Below the pieces are notes generated by a model, which was not told the DNA's origin, made no database searches, and saw only the letters and a program-made list of their open reading frames with translations. This document shows, one piece after another, positions 9,163-20,691 of a stretch of 64,000 bases of DNA. Numbering within the stretch: the stretch's first letter is position 1; every line of letters starts with the position of its first letter. The translations under genes were made by a program, and so were the position numbers. The DNA is taken from NCBI RefSeq assembly GCF_002197815.1, contig NZ_NIUB01000003.1, forward strand, positions 1 to 64,000, in the 5' to 3' direction. The DNA is from Pseudomonas oleovorans subsp. oleovorans (GTDB lineage Bacteria; Pseudomonadota; Gammaproteobacteria; Pseudomonadales; Pseudomonadaceae).

Positions 9163-9483
9163 ATGCGTCGTTCATTCGTCATCGCCGTCGCCGCCTGCGC
9201 CCTGTTCAGCGGTATCGCTCAGGCGCAAACCGTGGTCGCCACCAGCAACATCGTGGTGCGCGCCCTGGATCGCAGCATCAACTTCACGTCCGATACCACC
9301 ACCTCGCTGCGCGATATGAAAGCCGTGGTGCAAGCCCGTGACGATGCCGCCAGCTTCGTCGCCAGCGCTGGCGAGATTCGCGGCGCGCAACTGGAAGCTG
9401 CGCTGCAGACCATCCGCCAGCAGTTGCCGCAAGCGCAGGCTGCCAGCGATCTGCAACTGGCCGAAGCCATTCTCGCTCTGTGA
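9163..9483 (+). CDS. DUF2388 secreted small protein, second copy
   Basis: A 106-residue protein with signal peptide (MRRSFVIAVAACALFSGIAQA) and a core nearly identical in pattern to its upstream neighbour (TSLRDMK, then ARDDAASFVASAGEIR and LEAAL). The ATG at 9163 follows GGAG. Its stop overlaps the GTG start of the DUF4105 gene in the four bases GTGA, so the two are very likely translated together and may work together in the envelope. Confidence 0.88.
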   Translation: MRRSFVIAVAACALFSGIAQAQTVVATSNIVVRALDRSINFTSDTTTSLRDMKAVVQARDDAASFVASAGEIRGAQLEAALQTIRQQLPQAQAASDLQLAEAILAL

Positions 9484-11435
9484 CCCACCTCGCCGCCTGG
9501 TGCTGCGGCGCGCTGCTGGCGCTGGCCGCAGGCTTCGCCCAGGCGCAGTTGCGTCTGACGCTGGACGACAGCGCTCTAGGCGCAGCCGAACGCCAGGCGA
9601 GCCAGGCCCTGCTGGACGAGGCGATGGCCGCATTGCCCCCGCGCTTCGCCCAGCAACTGGACCGAGAAGTGAGGGTCAGTTGGCGCGCTGGACTGCCCTC
9701 GGAGATCTACGGCCAGGTCGGTCGTTTCAGCGGCATCGAGCTCAACGCCGAGCTGCTGCCGAAGCTGGTCGATGGCTCGGCGGCAGAAAATCGCACCGGT
9801 CGCCCGCACGGCACCCAGCGCCAGGAACTGCTGGCCACCCTGCTGCATGAACTGACCCACCTCTACGACCGCGCCCGCCTCTGGTCTGCGGCCGAGCGCC
9901 GCCACATCAGCCAATGCCGACAGCGCGTCAGCTCCATGGGCCCGGTTGGGCTGCCGGAGGATTGTCGTGGCCAGACCGAGCGCCGCTTCACCCTCAGCGA
10001 CGACCCGCGCCTGCTCGATCTGGCTGGCTGGCAGCAACGGGTCGGCCAGCGAGGCGCGCGCGATTTGGACAACGGCCAGATCGCACGCAGCCCGGACAGC
10101 TACGAGCTGACCAACGCGCTGGAGTTCGTCGCGGTCAACCTCGAATACTTTCTGCTCGACCCCAGCTATGCCTGCCGCCGCCCCTCGCTGGCGCGCTATT
10201 TCCGTGAGCACTTCGACTGGACGCCGCCCAGCGAGAACTGCAGCAACGACTACCCCTACCTCAATGCCGGGCGCGACTTCGCCCTGCAGCCACTGGGGCG
10301 CCTCGACCCTGAGCGCGTGTATGAAGTCGACTACCTGCTCGCCGAAGCCAACGATGCCTGGATGAGCCGCTGGGGCCACAGCATGCTGCGCCTGGTGGTC
10401 TGCGCACCGGGCCGGCCACGTGGCCCGGACTGCCGCCTGGATCTCGACCACCATCTGGTGCTGTCCTACCGTGCCTTCGTCGGCGACCTGCAACTGTCGA
10501 GCTGGGATGGCCTGACCGGCGTCTACCCCTCACGCCTGTTCGTGCTGCCGCTGGAGCAGGTGATTGATGAATACACCAAGGTCGAGCTGCGCAGCCTGGC
10601 CTCGGTACCGCTGCGCCTGTCGCGCGACGAGGTCGAGCAACTGGTGGTACGCGCCGCCGAACAGCACTGGAGCTATGACGGCGACTACTACTTCGTCTCC
10701 AACAACTGTGCGGTGGAAACCCTCAAGCTACTGCGCAGCGGCACCGGAAATCCGCGCCTGCATGCCCTCGACAGCATCCTGCCCAATGGCCTGCTGGAAT
10801 TGATGGATGCACGCGGGCTGGCCGACACCACAGTGCTCGACGAGCCGCGCGAGGCGCTGCGCCTGGGCTATCGCTTCGACTCCTTCCGCGAGCGTTACCA
10901 GGCCATGTTCGCCGTGCTGCGCCAGCGCCTGCCGATCCCGCACGACAGCGTCGAGGCCTGGCTGGAACAGTCTGCAACGGCGCGCAGCCAATGGTTCGCC
11001 CAGGCCGACCTGCGCGCCAGCGCTGCCCTGTTATTGCTGGAACAGGCCGCGTTGCGCCGGCAGTTGCTGCTGGCCCAGGACGAACTCAAGCAGCGCTACC
11101 TCACTGGCCGCGCGGCGGGCGATCCGAACCTGAACAAGGCCGGCGCCGCGCTGGAGCAGATCCTGGCCAACAGCGGCTTTCTCAGCCGCCCGGCCGAACT
11201 GCTCGAAGGCGGTTACGGGCTGCCGCAACAGCAGGAATGGGAGCGTCTGGAAGCCAGCAGCAGCGAGCGCCAGCAGCAACTGCGCCAGCTTAGCGACGAG
11301 CTCGACGGCGAAGTGCGCAACCTGCTGCAACCCGAACGCCTGACCGAACTGGAGGCCAACGAGGCCAACCTGATAGCGCTAGGCGAACACCTGCGCGCCC
11401 TGCACAAGGCCAGCGGCGGGCTGGAGCTGCCCTAG
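9480..11435 (+). CDS. DUF4105 envelope protein with HExxH-like motif
   Basis: A 651-residue protein with a signal peptide (about residues 1-22, ending AQA). The N-terminal half contains LLHELTHLYDRARLW, an HExxH zinc-metallopeptidase-type motif. The middle has the DUF4105 region with SRWGHSMLRL and, further on, FVSNNCAVETLKLLR; the His and Cys are reminiscent of cysteine-peptidase folds, which is an inference. The C-terminal about 150 residues are helical and Gln/Leu/Arg-rich, coiled-coil-like. The GTG start overlaps the preceding DUF2388 stop. The combination suggests an envelope hydrolase acting with the DUF2388 proteins, with no known substrate. Confidence 0.8.
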   Translation: MTHLAAWCCGALLALAAGFAQAQLRLTLDDSALGAAERQASQALLDEAMAALPPRFAQQLDREVRVSWRAGLPSEIYGQVGRFSGIELNAELLPKLVDGSAAENRTGRPHGTQRQELLATLLHELTHLYDRARLWSAAERRHISQCRQRVSSMGPVGLPEDCRGQTERRFTLSDDPRLLDLAGWQQRVGQRGARDLDNGQIARSPDSYELTNALEFVAVNLEYFLLDPSYACRRPSLARYFREHFDWTPPSENCSNDYPYLNAGRDFALQPLGRLDPERVYEVDYLLAEANDAWMSRWGHSMLRLVVCAPGRPRGPDCRLDLDHHLVLSYRAFVGDLQLSSWDGLTGVYPSRLFVLPLEQVIDEYTKVELRSLASVPLRLSRDEVEQLVVRAAEQHWSYDGDYYFVSNNCAVETLKLLRSGTGNPRLHALDSILPNGLLELMDARGLADTTVLDEPREALRLGYRFDSFRERYQAMFAVLRQRLPIPHDSVEAWLEQSATARSQWFAQADLRASAALLLLEQAALRRQLLLAQDELKQRYLTGRAAGDPNLNKAGAALEQILANSGFLSRPAELLEGGYGLPQQQEWERLEASSSERQQQLRQLSDELDGEVRNLLQPERLTELEANEANLIALGEHLRALHKASGGLELP

Positions 11436-11444
11436 CCTATCGAG

Positions 11445-11590
11445 TAGCCCGGATGCAATCCGGAGCAATCAGCTTCGCAGCAGCCGTTCGTAGGAGCCCC
11501 GCCCCGGGGCGACGCTTTTCGAGCCTGTAGCACCACGATTCGCGGCGGGGCGCCGCTCCTACAGCAGCGTCCCGGATTGCATCCGAGCTA
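11445..11590. repeat. Nested REP/BIME-type inverted repeats
   Basis: An outer pair (TAGCCCGGATGCAATCCGG near 11445-11463, and its near-complement at 11572-11590) encloses an inner pair (GTAGGAGCCCCGCCCCGGGG at 11490 and its partner ending at 11562). The inner unit recurs at 16701-16776. These are typical Pseudomonas intergenic palindromic elements, sitting between convergent genes. Confidence 0.8.
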
Positions 11591-11601
11591 CGGTCGGCAC
11601 C

Positions 11602-12006
11602 CTAGGGTATCAACTCCTGATCCTCTTCCGGCAACTGCGGATCGACCGTCAGCCAGGGCAGCCGGCTGCCCACCCAGATATGCCGATCCGCCGGGACTTG
11701 CTCCGGCTCGTCCAGAGTAGCCACGGTCACATCCAGCGTATCCGGGCTGAGCGAGGTGAACAGCGCCAGATGGGCGCCGCAGTCCGCGCAGAAATAACGC
11801 GTACAGCTGGCGGAGGACTTGAAAGCCTTCGGCGTGCCGCTTAACCAGTGAAACGTCTCACGGGGCACGGTGCCCCAGGTGGTGAGAATCCCGCCCGTGC
11901 TCCGCCGGCAGACCGAGCAGTGGCAATGAGCGATGTCCTCCAGCGGCGCATCGATCCGATAGCGCAGTGCACCACACTGGCAGCCGCCCTGATGTTCGAC
12001 CTTCAT
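11602..12006 (-). CDS. GFA/CENP-V family protein
   Basis: A 134-residue protein of the GFA (glutathione-dependent formaldehyde-activating-like) fold. Zinc ligands are seen as CQCGALRY near the start, HCHCSVCRR in the middle and YFCADCGAHLALF later. Most family members have unknown substrates and should not be assumed to act on formaldehyde. The ATG at 12006 follows GGAGG; an earlier in-frame start would add a Gly-rich leader. It is divergent from the AEC transporter, with starts 69 bp apart. Confidence 0.85.
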   Translation of the reverse strand: MKVEHQGGCQCGALRYRIDAPLEDIAHCHCSVCRRSTGGILTTWGTVPRETFHWLSGTPKAFKSSASCTRYFCADCGAHLALFTSLSPDTLDVTVATLDEPEQVPADRHIWVGSRLPWLTVDPQLPEEDQELIP

Positions 12007-12074
12007 CCCGCCTCCGCCTTGCATTGCCCCGCGCCGCTGACCAAGATGGGCGTTCACCACCACCGGGGGTTCCC

Positions 12075-12980
12075 GTGATAGACCTGTTGCTGGCCTTGTG
12101 GCCGCTGTTCGCCATGATAGTCGCCGGCTACTGGCTGCGCCTGCGTGAGTTCCCCAGCGAGGCTTTCTGGCCGGGTGCCGAGCGCCTCAATTACTTCATT
12201 CTGTTCCCTGCCCTGCTGTTCTCCAGCCTGGCCCGTGCGCCGCTGAACAATCCGGCACTGCCGCGCCTGGCGCTGGCCGTGCTGCTCGGCCTGGGCATCG
12301 CCTGGCTGGCGCTGCTGCTGGTGCGGCGCCTGCGCGGCTGGCCCGCTGGGCGTTTTGGCGCATTCACTCAAGGCATTCTGCGCTTCAACACCTACCTGGG
12401 CCTGGCTGCGGTCGGCAGCCTGTTCGGCCAGGAAGGCCTGACGCTCGCTGCCCTGATGCTGGCCCTGATGGTGCCGACGGTGAACGTGTTGTCGGTGTGG
12501 TCGCTGACCGCCGAACGCGGCATCAGTGCGCGCAGCCTGCTGCTGCCGATCATCAAGAATCCGCTGATCCTCGCCTGCGTCGGCGGAGCGCTGTTCAACC
12601 TCACGGGTATCGGCCTGCCGGGTGGCAGCGACCGTCTACTCAACCTGCTGGCTGCTGCTAGCCTGCCGCTGGGCCTGCTCTGTGTGGGTGCCGCACTCAA
12701 GCCAGAGCAACTGGGCGGAGAAATCCCGGCGTTGACCTGGAACAGCGCCCTGCGCCTGCTGGCGATGCCGCTGCTGGCCTGGTGCGTGGCCTGGGCGCTG
12801 GCACTGCCGGCGATGGAGAGCGCAGTGCTGGTGCTGTTCTTTGCTCTGCCCACCGCCCCCACGGCCTATGTGCTGACTCGCCAACTTGGCGGCGACAGCC
12901 AGTTGATGGCCGGCATAATCACCCTGCAGACGTTGCTGGCAGCAGGAAGTCTGGTGGCGATCATGATGATGCTGGCGTGA
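12075..12980 (+). CDS. AEC family transporter
   Basis: A 301-residue integral membrane protein with about ten hydrophobic segments and the auxin-efflux-carrier/malonate-transporter pattern: an N-terminal WPLFAMIVAGYWLR half, a central FNTYLGLAAVGSLFG, and a C-terminal LPTAPTAYVLTRQLGGD with LMAGIITLQTLLA. Bacterial members export organic acids or amino-acid-like anions. The GTG start at 12075 follows GGGGG and begins directly at the first membrane segment. Substrate unknown. Confidence 0.87.
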   Translation: MIDLLLALWPLFAMIVAGYWLRLREFPSEAFWPGAERLNYFILFPALLFSSLARAPLNNPALPRLALAVLLGLGIAWLALLLVRRLRGWPAGRFGAFTQGILRFNTYLGLAAVGSLFGQEGLTLAALMLALMVPTVNVLSVWSLTAERGISARSLLLPIIKNPLILACVGGALFNLTGIGLPGGSDRLLNLLAAASLPLGLLCVGAALKPEQLGGEIPALTWNSALRLLAMPLLAWCVAWALALPAMESAVLVLFFALPTAPTAYVLTRQLGGDSQLMAGIITLQTLLAAGSLVAIMMMLA

Positions 12981-12984
12981 ACGG

Positions 12985-13750
12985 CTACTGCGCGTAACTC
13001 TCGATCAGCCGCTGATACTCTCCGCGTGCCTTGAGCGCCTCGAGCCCACGATTGAAGCGCTCGATCAACTCGGTAGCACGCGGGTGCTGCCGCGAGACGA
13101 TGAAGTGCAGCGTACTGCTCTGAAACGGCACCCGTGACCGGTGAAACTGCGCCAGTTCAGCGCCAGCACTGTGCAAAGCACTGCCCCCCAGGTTACGGTC
13201 GGCAATGAACAGGTCGTCACGTTCGAGCAGCAGCAGCCGTGCGCATTCCTGCAGACCCAGTGGAGAATGACGGCGCAGCACACCCTGCTCGACCATTTGC
13301 TGGATCGCCGCCGGTGGCTGCCAGCCCAGCGGATAGCAGAGTCGCCGGCCGATCATGGCGGGCAGATCATCGAGCTCGATGTGATCACCGGCCCGGCTGA
13401 AGATGTATGGTTCGGCCACATAAATGGGCGCCGAGTAGAAAAACTCCGCCTCGCGCTCGGCAGAACGGATGTAGGGAAAGGTGGCGTCGTACTCAACGCG
13501 CTTGGCTTTCAGGTAACCGCGGTTCCAGGGCAGCCAGTCGAGTGTGATTGCCGCCCCCTGCTCGGCCAGCGCAGCCCGCACCACCTGGGTGAGCATGCCC
13601 TGACCAGGCCAATGCCTTGCCAGTGAACGGCGCATAGTCATCGCCCGTAGCCAGGTGCAGCACCTCCGCTCGCACCGATGTGCACAACAGCAGGCCAAGC
13701 AGAGCCGCCCCCCAGAATTCCACCATCAATCTCCAATAACTGGCGTGCAT
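12985..13750 (-). pseudogene. SBP_bac_3-like solute-binding protein, broken by a one-base frameshift
   Basis: The signal peptide and first strand (residues WGAALLGLLLCTSVRAEVLHLATG and on through DDYAPFTGKAL, 13603-13750) are in one frame. The rest (PGQGMLTQVVRAALAEQ to the C-terminus RLIESYAQ) continues in another. Removing one G from the TTGGCC on the coding strand (13609-13610) restores a continuous ABC-type amino-acid-binding protein of about 250 residues. It looks like a standalone periplasmic binding-domain protein with no transporter genes nearby. Either a recent inactivation or a sequencing error. Confidence 0.82.
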
Positions 13751-13914
13751 GCGCCTTACTAACCCTGATCATTGACTCTCGCTGTCGCAAGCCAGGCTGT
13801 CCAGTGCAACCCGGTTATAGAGCGACAATTCATCAGGTTCTCTTGATACGGAACAAGAGGCATTGCAAGACTACGACTATCCTTGCTGCACCACGAACCG
13901 ACTGCGACACGCCG

Positions 13915-15045
13915 ATGAACGATACCAGCGCCAACGACCAGCCCGATGTTTTCCCCTACCTGCAGCTGATGCATCAACATGCCGGCTCGGACCTGTTCTT
14001 CAGCGTCGGCGCGCCGCCGCACATGAAGGTCGAAGGGCATAGCCAGCCCGTCGGCCAGCGCATCATGAAGGCCGGTGAGGTGCAGCAGCTGGCCTATCAA
14101 CTGATGACGCAGAAGCAGATCGCCGAGTTCGAACGCGACCTGGAGATGAACCTGGCCGTCAGCCTGCAGGGCGCCGGGCGTTATCGGGTCAACGTCTATT
14201 ACCAGCGCGGCGAAGTGGCCATGGTGGTGCGCCTGATCAAGAGCGAGATCCCCAGCTTCGAGGCACTTGGCCTGCCCGGGCTGCTGGAGAAACTGGCCAT
14301 GCAGGACCGCGGGCTGATCCTGGTCACCGGCGCGGCCGGCTCGGGCAAGTCCACCACGCTGGCGGCGATGCTGGATTTTCGCAACCGCCACAAGAGCGGG
14401 CATATCGTCTGCATCGAAGACCCCATCGAGTTCCTCCACAGCCACCAGCGCTCGATCATCGACCAGCGTGAAGTCGGCCTGGATACCCACAGCTTCGCTG
14501 ATGCCCTGCGCAACGTGCTGCGTGAGGCGCCGGACGTGATCATGCTTGGCGAAATCCGCGACGCCGCCACCATGCAGCATGCCCTGCACTACGCCGAAAC
14601 CGGCCACCTGTGCGTCGCCACGCTGCACGCCACCAGCAGCAGCCACGCCATCGAGCGGATCGCCCGCTTCTTCCCCGACGATGCACGCAAGCAGGTGCTG
14701 GCCGATGTGGCGCACAACCTGCTGGCGGTCATTGGCCAACGTCTGGTGCCGGGTATCGCCCAGAAGCGCGTGGCGGCCGTGGAGCTGATGCTCGGTACGC
14801 CCTATATCCGCGACCTGATCCAGCGCGACGAGCTGGAGGAGTTGCGCGAGGCCACGGCGCGAGCGGCCGAACAAGGTCTGCAGACCTTCGACCAGCACCT
14901 GTTCGCCCTGCTCGAAACCGGGCGCATCAGCCTGGCCGAAGCACTCAAGTTCGCCGACTCGCGCACCGACCTGAGCCTCAAGTTCAAACTCGAACGCGGC
15001 TTCTCCGCCGACGACGCCGAGCTCAAGGTGCTGCGCGACGGCTGA
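13915..15045 (+). CDS. PilT/PilU-family ATPase
   Basis: A 376-residue AAA-type secretion ATPase of the retraction-motor family. Visible are the N-terminal DLFFSVGAPPHMKVEG region, Walker A GAAGSGKST, Asp box CIEDPIEF, Walker B DVIMLGEIRD and His box HLCVATLHA. It resembles PilU more than PilT, since the C-terminus (FADSRTDLSLKFKLERG) matches the PilU tail pattern. No pilin or other pilus gene is nearby, so it is an orphan and possibly an additional twitching-motor paralogue. The start at 13915 has only a weak ribosome-binding site. An in-frame extension upstream has no family similarity. Confidence 0.85.
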   Translation: MNDTSANDQPDVFPYLQLMHQHAGSDLFFSVGAPPHMKVEGHSQPVGQRIMKAGEVQQLAYQLMTQKQIAEFERDLEMNLAVSLQGAGRYRVNVYYQRGEVAMVVRLIKSEIPSFEALGLPGLLEKLAMQDRGLILVTGAAGSGKSTTLAAMLDFRNRHKSGHIVCIEDPIEFLHSHQRSIIDQREVGLDTHSFADALRNVLREAPDVIMLGEIRDAATMQHALHYAETGHLCVATLHATSSSHAIERIARFFPDDARKQVLADVAHNLLAVIGQRLVPGIAQKRVAAVELMLGTPYIRDLIQRDELEELREATARAAEQGLQTFDQHLFALLETGRISLAEALKFADSRTDLSLKFKLERGFSADDAELKVLRDG

Positions 15046-15067
15046 GCAGCACCGACGGTCAGCGCCT

Positions 15068-16576
15068 TCAGTCGCCGCTGCTCACTCGCTCGGGCGCGGC
15101 CGGCTCCACGCCGCGCCAGGCATACCAGGCGAAGAACAGCGCCATCAGCAGATAGCCGTGGACGAAGTCCGGCGCGGCGTACCAGGCCAGTTTCGGTGCG
15201 TGCATCAGACCAACGAAGGCCATGCCGGCCGCCACCAGAGCGAAGACGGTGGCCTGGCGGAACTGACGATCGATCACCGCCACGCACATGGCACCGAGCA
15301 GGATGGCGCTGAACATGGCGCCCTGCCCCAACGCGCCGATGGCACTGGAAATGCCCTCGACCACCTCAGGCGCGCCCCGATTGAAGCGGGTCATCAGGTA
15401 GTTGGCGAAATACGGTAGCATCGCCAGCGCCACTGCCGGGTAGTAACGGGCGTGGTTGCTGTTGAACGCGGTGGCGATCATCGACATGCCGACGAATACC
15501 AGGATCGGCGCCACCACCGACACCGGAATCAGCGCGGCGATAAAGGCGATCAGACCGAACATGGTCGCCAAGCCGTACACCGCGCCATTGAGCAGGCTGT
15601 AACCACGCCCGGCGCCCATCCACTTCGAACCCACGGTGGCGATGTACACGGTGGTCGGGAACACGCCGCCGAACAGCGCCCCGAGCGAGGTGCCGAGTCC
15701 GTCTACCGCCTGACACTCGCGCACGCTGTAGCTGTCACCGGCGGCGCTCATGGCCTCGACGTTGTTCATGGTCTCGATGGCGTTGTACAGGGTGATCGGT
15801 AAAATTACCGTCATCAGCGCCAGCAGAGTGGTGAACAGCAGGCCCAGACCTTCGTACCAGGCCAGGTTGGGCAGCAGCGGGTAGAAACCCAGGTGGGTGA
15901 AGGCATCGCTGAACTTGCCGCCGTCAGCCGCGCCGATCAGGTAGGCCAGCGCGGTGCCGACGACGATGGCGAACAGCGAGGCAGGGAGGCGGAACGGCAT
16001 GCTCACCCGCGCCACCAGGCCGACGATGGTGATGGCCAGCACCAGCAGGCCGATCACCGGAATTTCCAGGGTCTTGAACAGCATTTCCCCGGCGATGAAG
16101 GTCAGTGCCACCCCGGCCACCGCGCCGAGCATGGCCGCACGCGGCAGATGACGCTGCACCCAGTTGCCGATCAGGCTGATAGCCGCCTCGATCAGGCCAC
16201 TGATGAAGCACGCGGCCACGGCCACCTTCCAGGCCAGTTCTGCATCGCCGGTGAGGTTTTTCGCCGGCAGCAGCACCCCGAACAGAAAGACGAACATCAC
16301 CGGCGTGCTGATGCCGTAGGACAGCGCGGTGACGTCGGCGCGGTTCTCCTTGCGCGCCAGACGCGCGGCGCTCCAGGCGTAGTAGAAGTTACCGGCCATC
16401 ACCGCCACCGCCGCCCCCGGCAGTACCTGACCGAACACGATTTCGGCGGGAAAGCCCATGCCCAGCATGCTGATGGCGATGATCACGAAGTTGGCGATGT
16501 TGTTCTGGAACAGGGCGAAGAACGCGTCGGTGTCTTCCTTCTTGTACCAGGGGTAATGCACGCGCGGCGTCGACAT
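15068..16576 (-). CDS. NCS2 family permease
   Basis: A 502-residue membrane protein with about twelve to fourteen hydrophobic segments and the xanthine/uracil permease-like pattern (ALSYGISTPVMFVFLFGVLLP near the start, PITLYNAIETMNNVEAMSAAGD and SLGALFGGVFPTTVYIATVGSK in the middle). It belongs to a divergent NCS2 subgroup often annotated only as permease, so a purine or pyrimidine substrate is plausible but not shown. ATG at 16576 has AAGGA upstream. It converges on the PilT/PilU-like gene with a 22-bp gap. Confidence 0.82.
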   Translation of the reverse strand: MSTPRVHYPWYKKEDTDAFFALFQNNIANFVIIAISMLGMGFPAEIVFGQVLPGAAVAVMAGNFYYAWSAARLARKENRADVTALSYGISTPVMFVFLFGVLLPAKNLTGDAELAWKVAVAACFISGLIEAAISLIGNWVQRHLPRAAMLGAVAGVALTFIAGEMLFKTLEIPVIGLLVLAITIVGLVARVSMPFRLPASLFAIVVGTALAYLIGAADGGKFSDAFTHLGFYPLLPNLAWYEGLGLLFTTLLALMTVILPITLYNAIETMNNVEAMSAAGDSYSVRECQAVDGLGTSLGALFGGVFPTTVYIATVGSKWMGAGRGYSLLNGAVYGLATMFGLIAFIAALIPVSVVAPILVFVGMSMIATAFNSNHARYYPAVALAMLPYFANYLMTRFNRGAPEVVEGISSAIGALGQGAMFSAILLGAMCVAVIDRQFRQATVFALVAAGMAFVGLMHAPKLAWYAAPDFVHGYLLMALFFAWYAWRGVEPAAPERVSSGD

Positions 16577-16700
16577 GCTGGCTGCGTCCTTGTTGTCTGA
16601 GTGGTCAGGGCGGCGAGTCTAACAACCTGGCAGGCGCGCATAAACGCACAAGGCAGCCGAAGCTCAATACCCGTCAGACAGGTTTCGCAAATCCCCTCTT

Positions 16701-16776
16701 GCGTAGGAGCCCCGCCCCGGGGCGAAGCTTTTGAGTCTGCGTCGCCCTGGTTCGCGGCGGGGCGCCGCGCCTACGC
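16701..16776. repeat. REP/BIME inverted repeat, same family as 11490-11562
   Basis: GCGTAGGAGCCCCGCCCCGG at the left pairs with the GC-rich right arm ending CGCCTACGC. The sequence is clearly homologous to the inner palindrome at 11490-11562, including the CGACGCTTTT-type linker. Confidence 0.8.
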
Positions 16777-16801
16777 AAATGGGGGCATGATCAATAAACG
16801 A

Positions 16802-16825
16802 ACAAGGCAGCTGAAGCTGCCTTGT
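16802..16825 (-). terminator. Terminator after the TRAP permease gene
   Basis: ACAAGGCAGC and GCTGCCTTGT form a perfect 10-bp stem with a TGAA loop. On the reverse strand TTCGTTTATT follows, 17 bp after the permease stop. Confidence 0.75.
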
Positions 16826-16842
16826 CGTCAGTGCCAAACCAG

Positions 16843-19401
<2,559 letters not shown>

Positions 19402-19437
19402 GGGGCGAACCTGCATTTGAGTAAACGAAAAACGGCA

Positions 19438-19465
19438 AAACCCGTAGGCCGCAGCCTACGGGTTT
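19438..19465 (-). terminator. Intercistronic hairpin between TAXI binding protein and permease
   Basis: Perfect 12-bp arms (19438-19449, 19454-19465) with a CGCA loop. On the coding (reverse) strand the hairpin is followed by TTTTGCCGTTTTT. It lies after the binding-protein gene and before the permease, where a partial terminator would lower permease output relative to the binding protein. Confidence 0.7.
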
Positions 19466-19548
19466 GCTTAACACTAGAGGCGAATCGGGCAATGCGCTCG
19501 CTGCGCACCACCCATAAGCCCTGCGACGGGATCGACAGGGCCGAAGGC

Positions 19549-20520
19549 TTACAGCCAGCCGCGTTCCTTGTAGTAACGCTCGGCGCCCTCGTGCAGCGGG
19601 GCAGTCAGACCGGCCTTGATCATGTCGGCTTCCTTCAGGTCAGCGAAGGCCGGGTGCAGACGCTTGAAGCGGTCGATATTCTCGAATACCGACTTGACCA
19701 GTTGGTAGACCACTTCCGGATCCGCCTGGGCGCTCGTGGACAGCACGGCCTTGCCACCGATGGACGGCGTCGGCTGATCGTTGCCCTTGTACAGGCCACC
19801 CGGGATATCTGCCTTGGTGTAGTAGGTCTTCTCGGCCAGCAGCTTGTCGATCTCGGCGCCGGTCACCGGTACCAGCACCGCGTCAGTGGTGGTGGTGGCT
19901 TCCTGGATCGCGCCATTGGGGTGACCGACGAAGTAGGTCATGGCATCGATGTTGTTGTCGCCCAGCGCGCTGGCCTGCTCGGCCGGCTTCAGCTCGGCAG
20001 CCAGGGCGAAGGCGGAACGATCCCAGCCTTTGACGGCCATGATTTCTTCCAGGGTGTCACGCTGGCCGGAACCCGGGTTGCCGACGTTGACGCGCTTGCC
20101 CTTGAGGTCATCGAAGCTGGCGATGTTGGCATCGCGACGAGCGAGGATGGTGAACACTTCGCTCTGCAGCGAGAACACCGCGCGCAGATCGCTCATTGCA
20201 CCTTCAGCGGCGAACGGTGCAGCGCCATTCAGCGCCTTGTACTGGTGGTCGGACTGCATGATGCCGAAGTTGAATTCGCCACTGCGAATGCCGTTCACAT
20301 TGGCCACGCCGCCGCCACTGGCCGGGGCGTTGCACTTGATGCCGTGCTCAGCCGAGCCACGGTTGAGGAAGCGGCAGATGGACTGACCAGCCACGTAATA
20401 CACGCCGGTCTGACCGCCGGTACCGATGGTGACGAACTTTTCTTCGGCCTGTGCTGTGCCACTCAGGGCAGTACCCGCAAGCGCGGCAGACAGGACCCAT
20501 GCCAAGGATTTGCCTTTCAT
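19549..20520 (-). CDS. TAXI family TRAP transporter solute-binding protein
   Basis: A 323-residue periplasmic protein. The signal peptide ends near TAQA (residues about 1-25). The TAXI signature TIGTGGQTGVYYVAGQSICRFL opens the mature protein, and NVNGIRSGEFNFGIMQSDH is typical. It captures the solute for the fused TRAP permease encoded downstream. ATG at 20520 has a GGAG-type site (AGGAGATATCCC). The upstream 20521-20691 region carries the promoter; no gene is seen there. Confidence 0.93.
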   Translation of the reverse strand: MKGKSLAWVLSAALAGTALSGTAQAEEKFVTIGTGGQTGVYYVAGQSICRFLNRGSAEHGIKCNAPASGGGVANVNGIRSGEFNFGIMQSDHQYKALNGAAPFAAEGAMSDLRAVFSLQSEVFTILARRDANIASFDDLKGKRVNVGNPGSGQRDTLEEIMAVKGWDRSAFALAAELKPAEQASALGDNNIDAMTYFVGHPNGAIQEATTTTDAVLVPVTGAEIDKLLAEKTYYTKADIPGGLYKGNDQPTPSIGGKAVLSTSAQADPEVVYQLVKSVFENIDRFKRLHPAFADLKEADMIKAGLTAPLHEGAERYYKERGWL

Positions 20521-20691
20521 GGGATATCTCCTTTCTCTGTTATTGTGAGCGAACGCGCCTTGTGAGCGGCGTCAGGGAGGGAAGTCTAACCGCTTGCGAC
20601 GAATATGTACGCCTTGTTGACCAACCGGTCGTATCTCATTGTGTTGGAGCACAGGCTATCGTCCAACCCCGGCATTGGGCAGAATCAGCCA

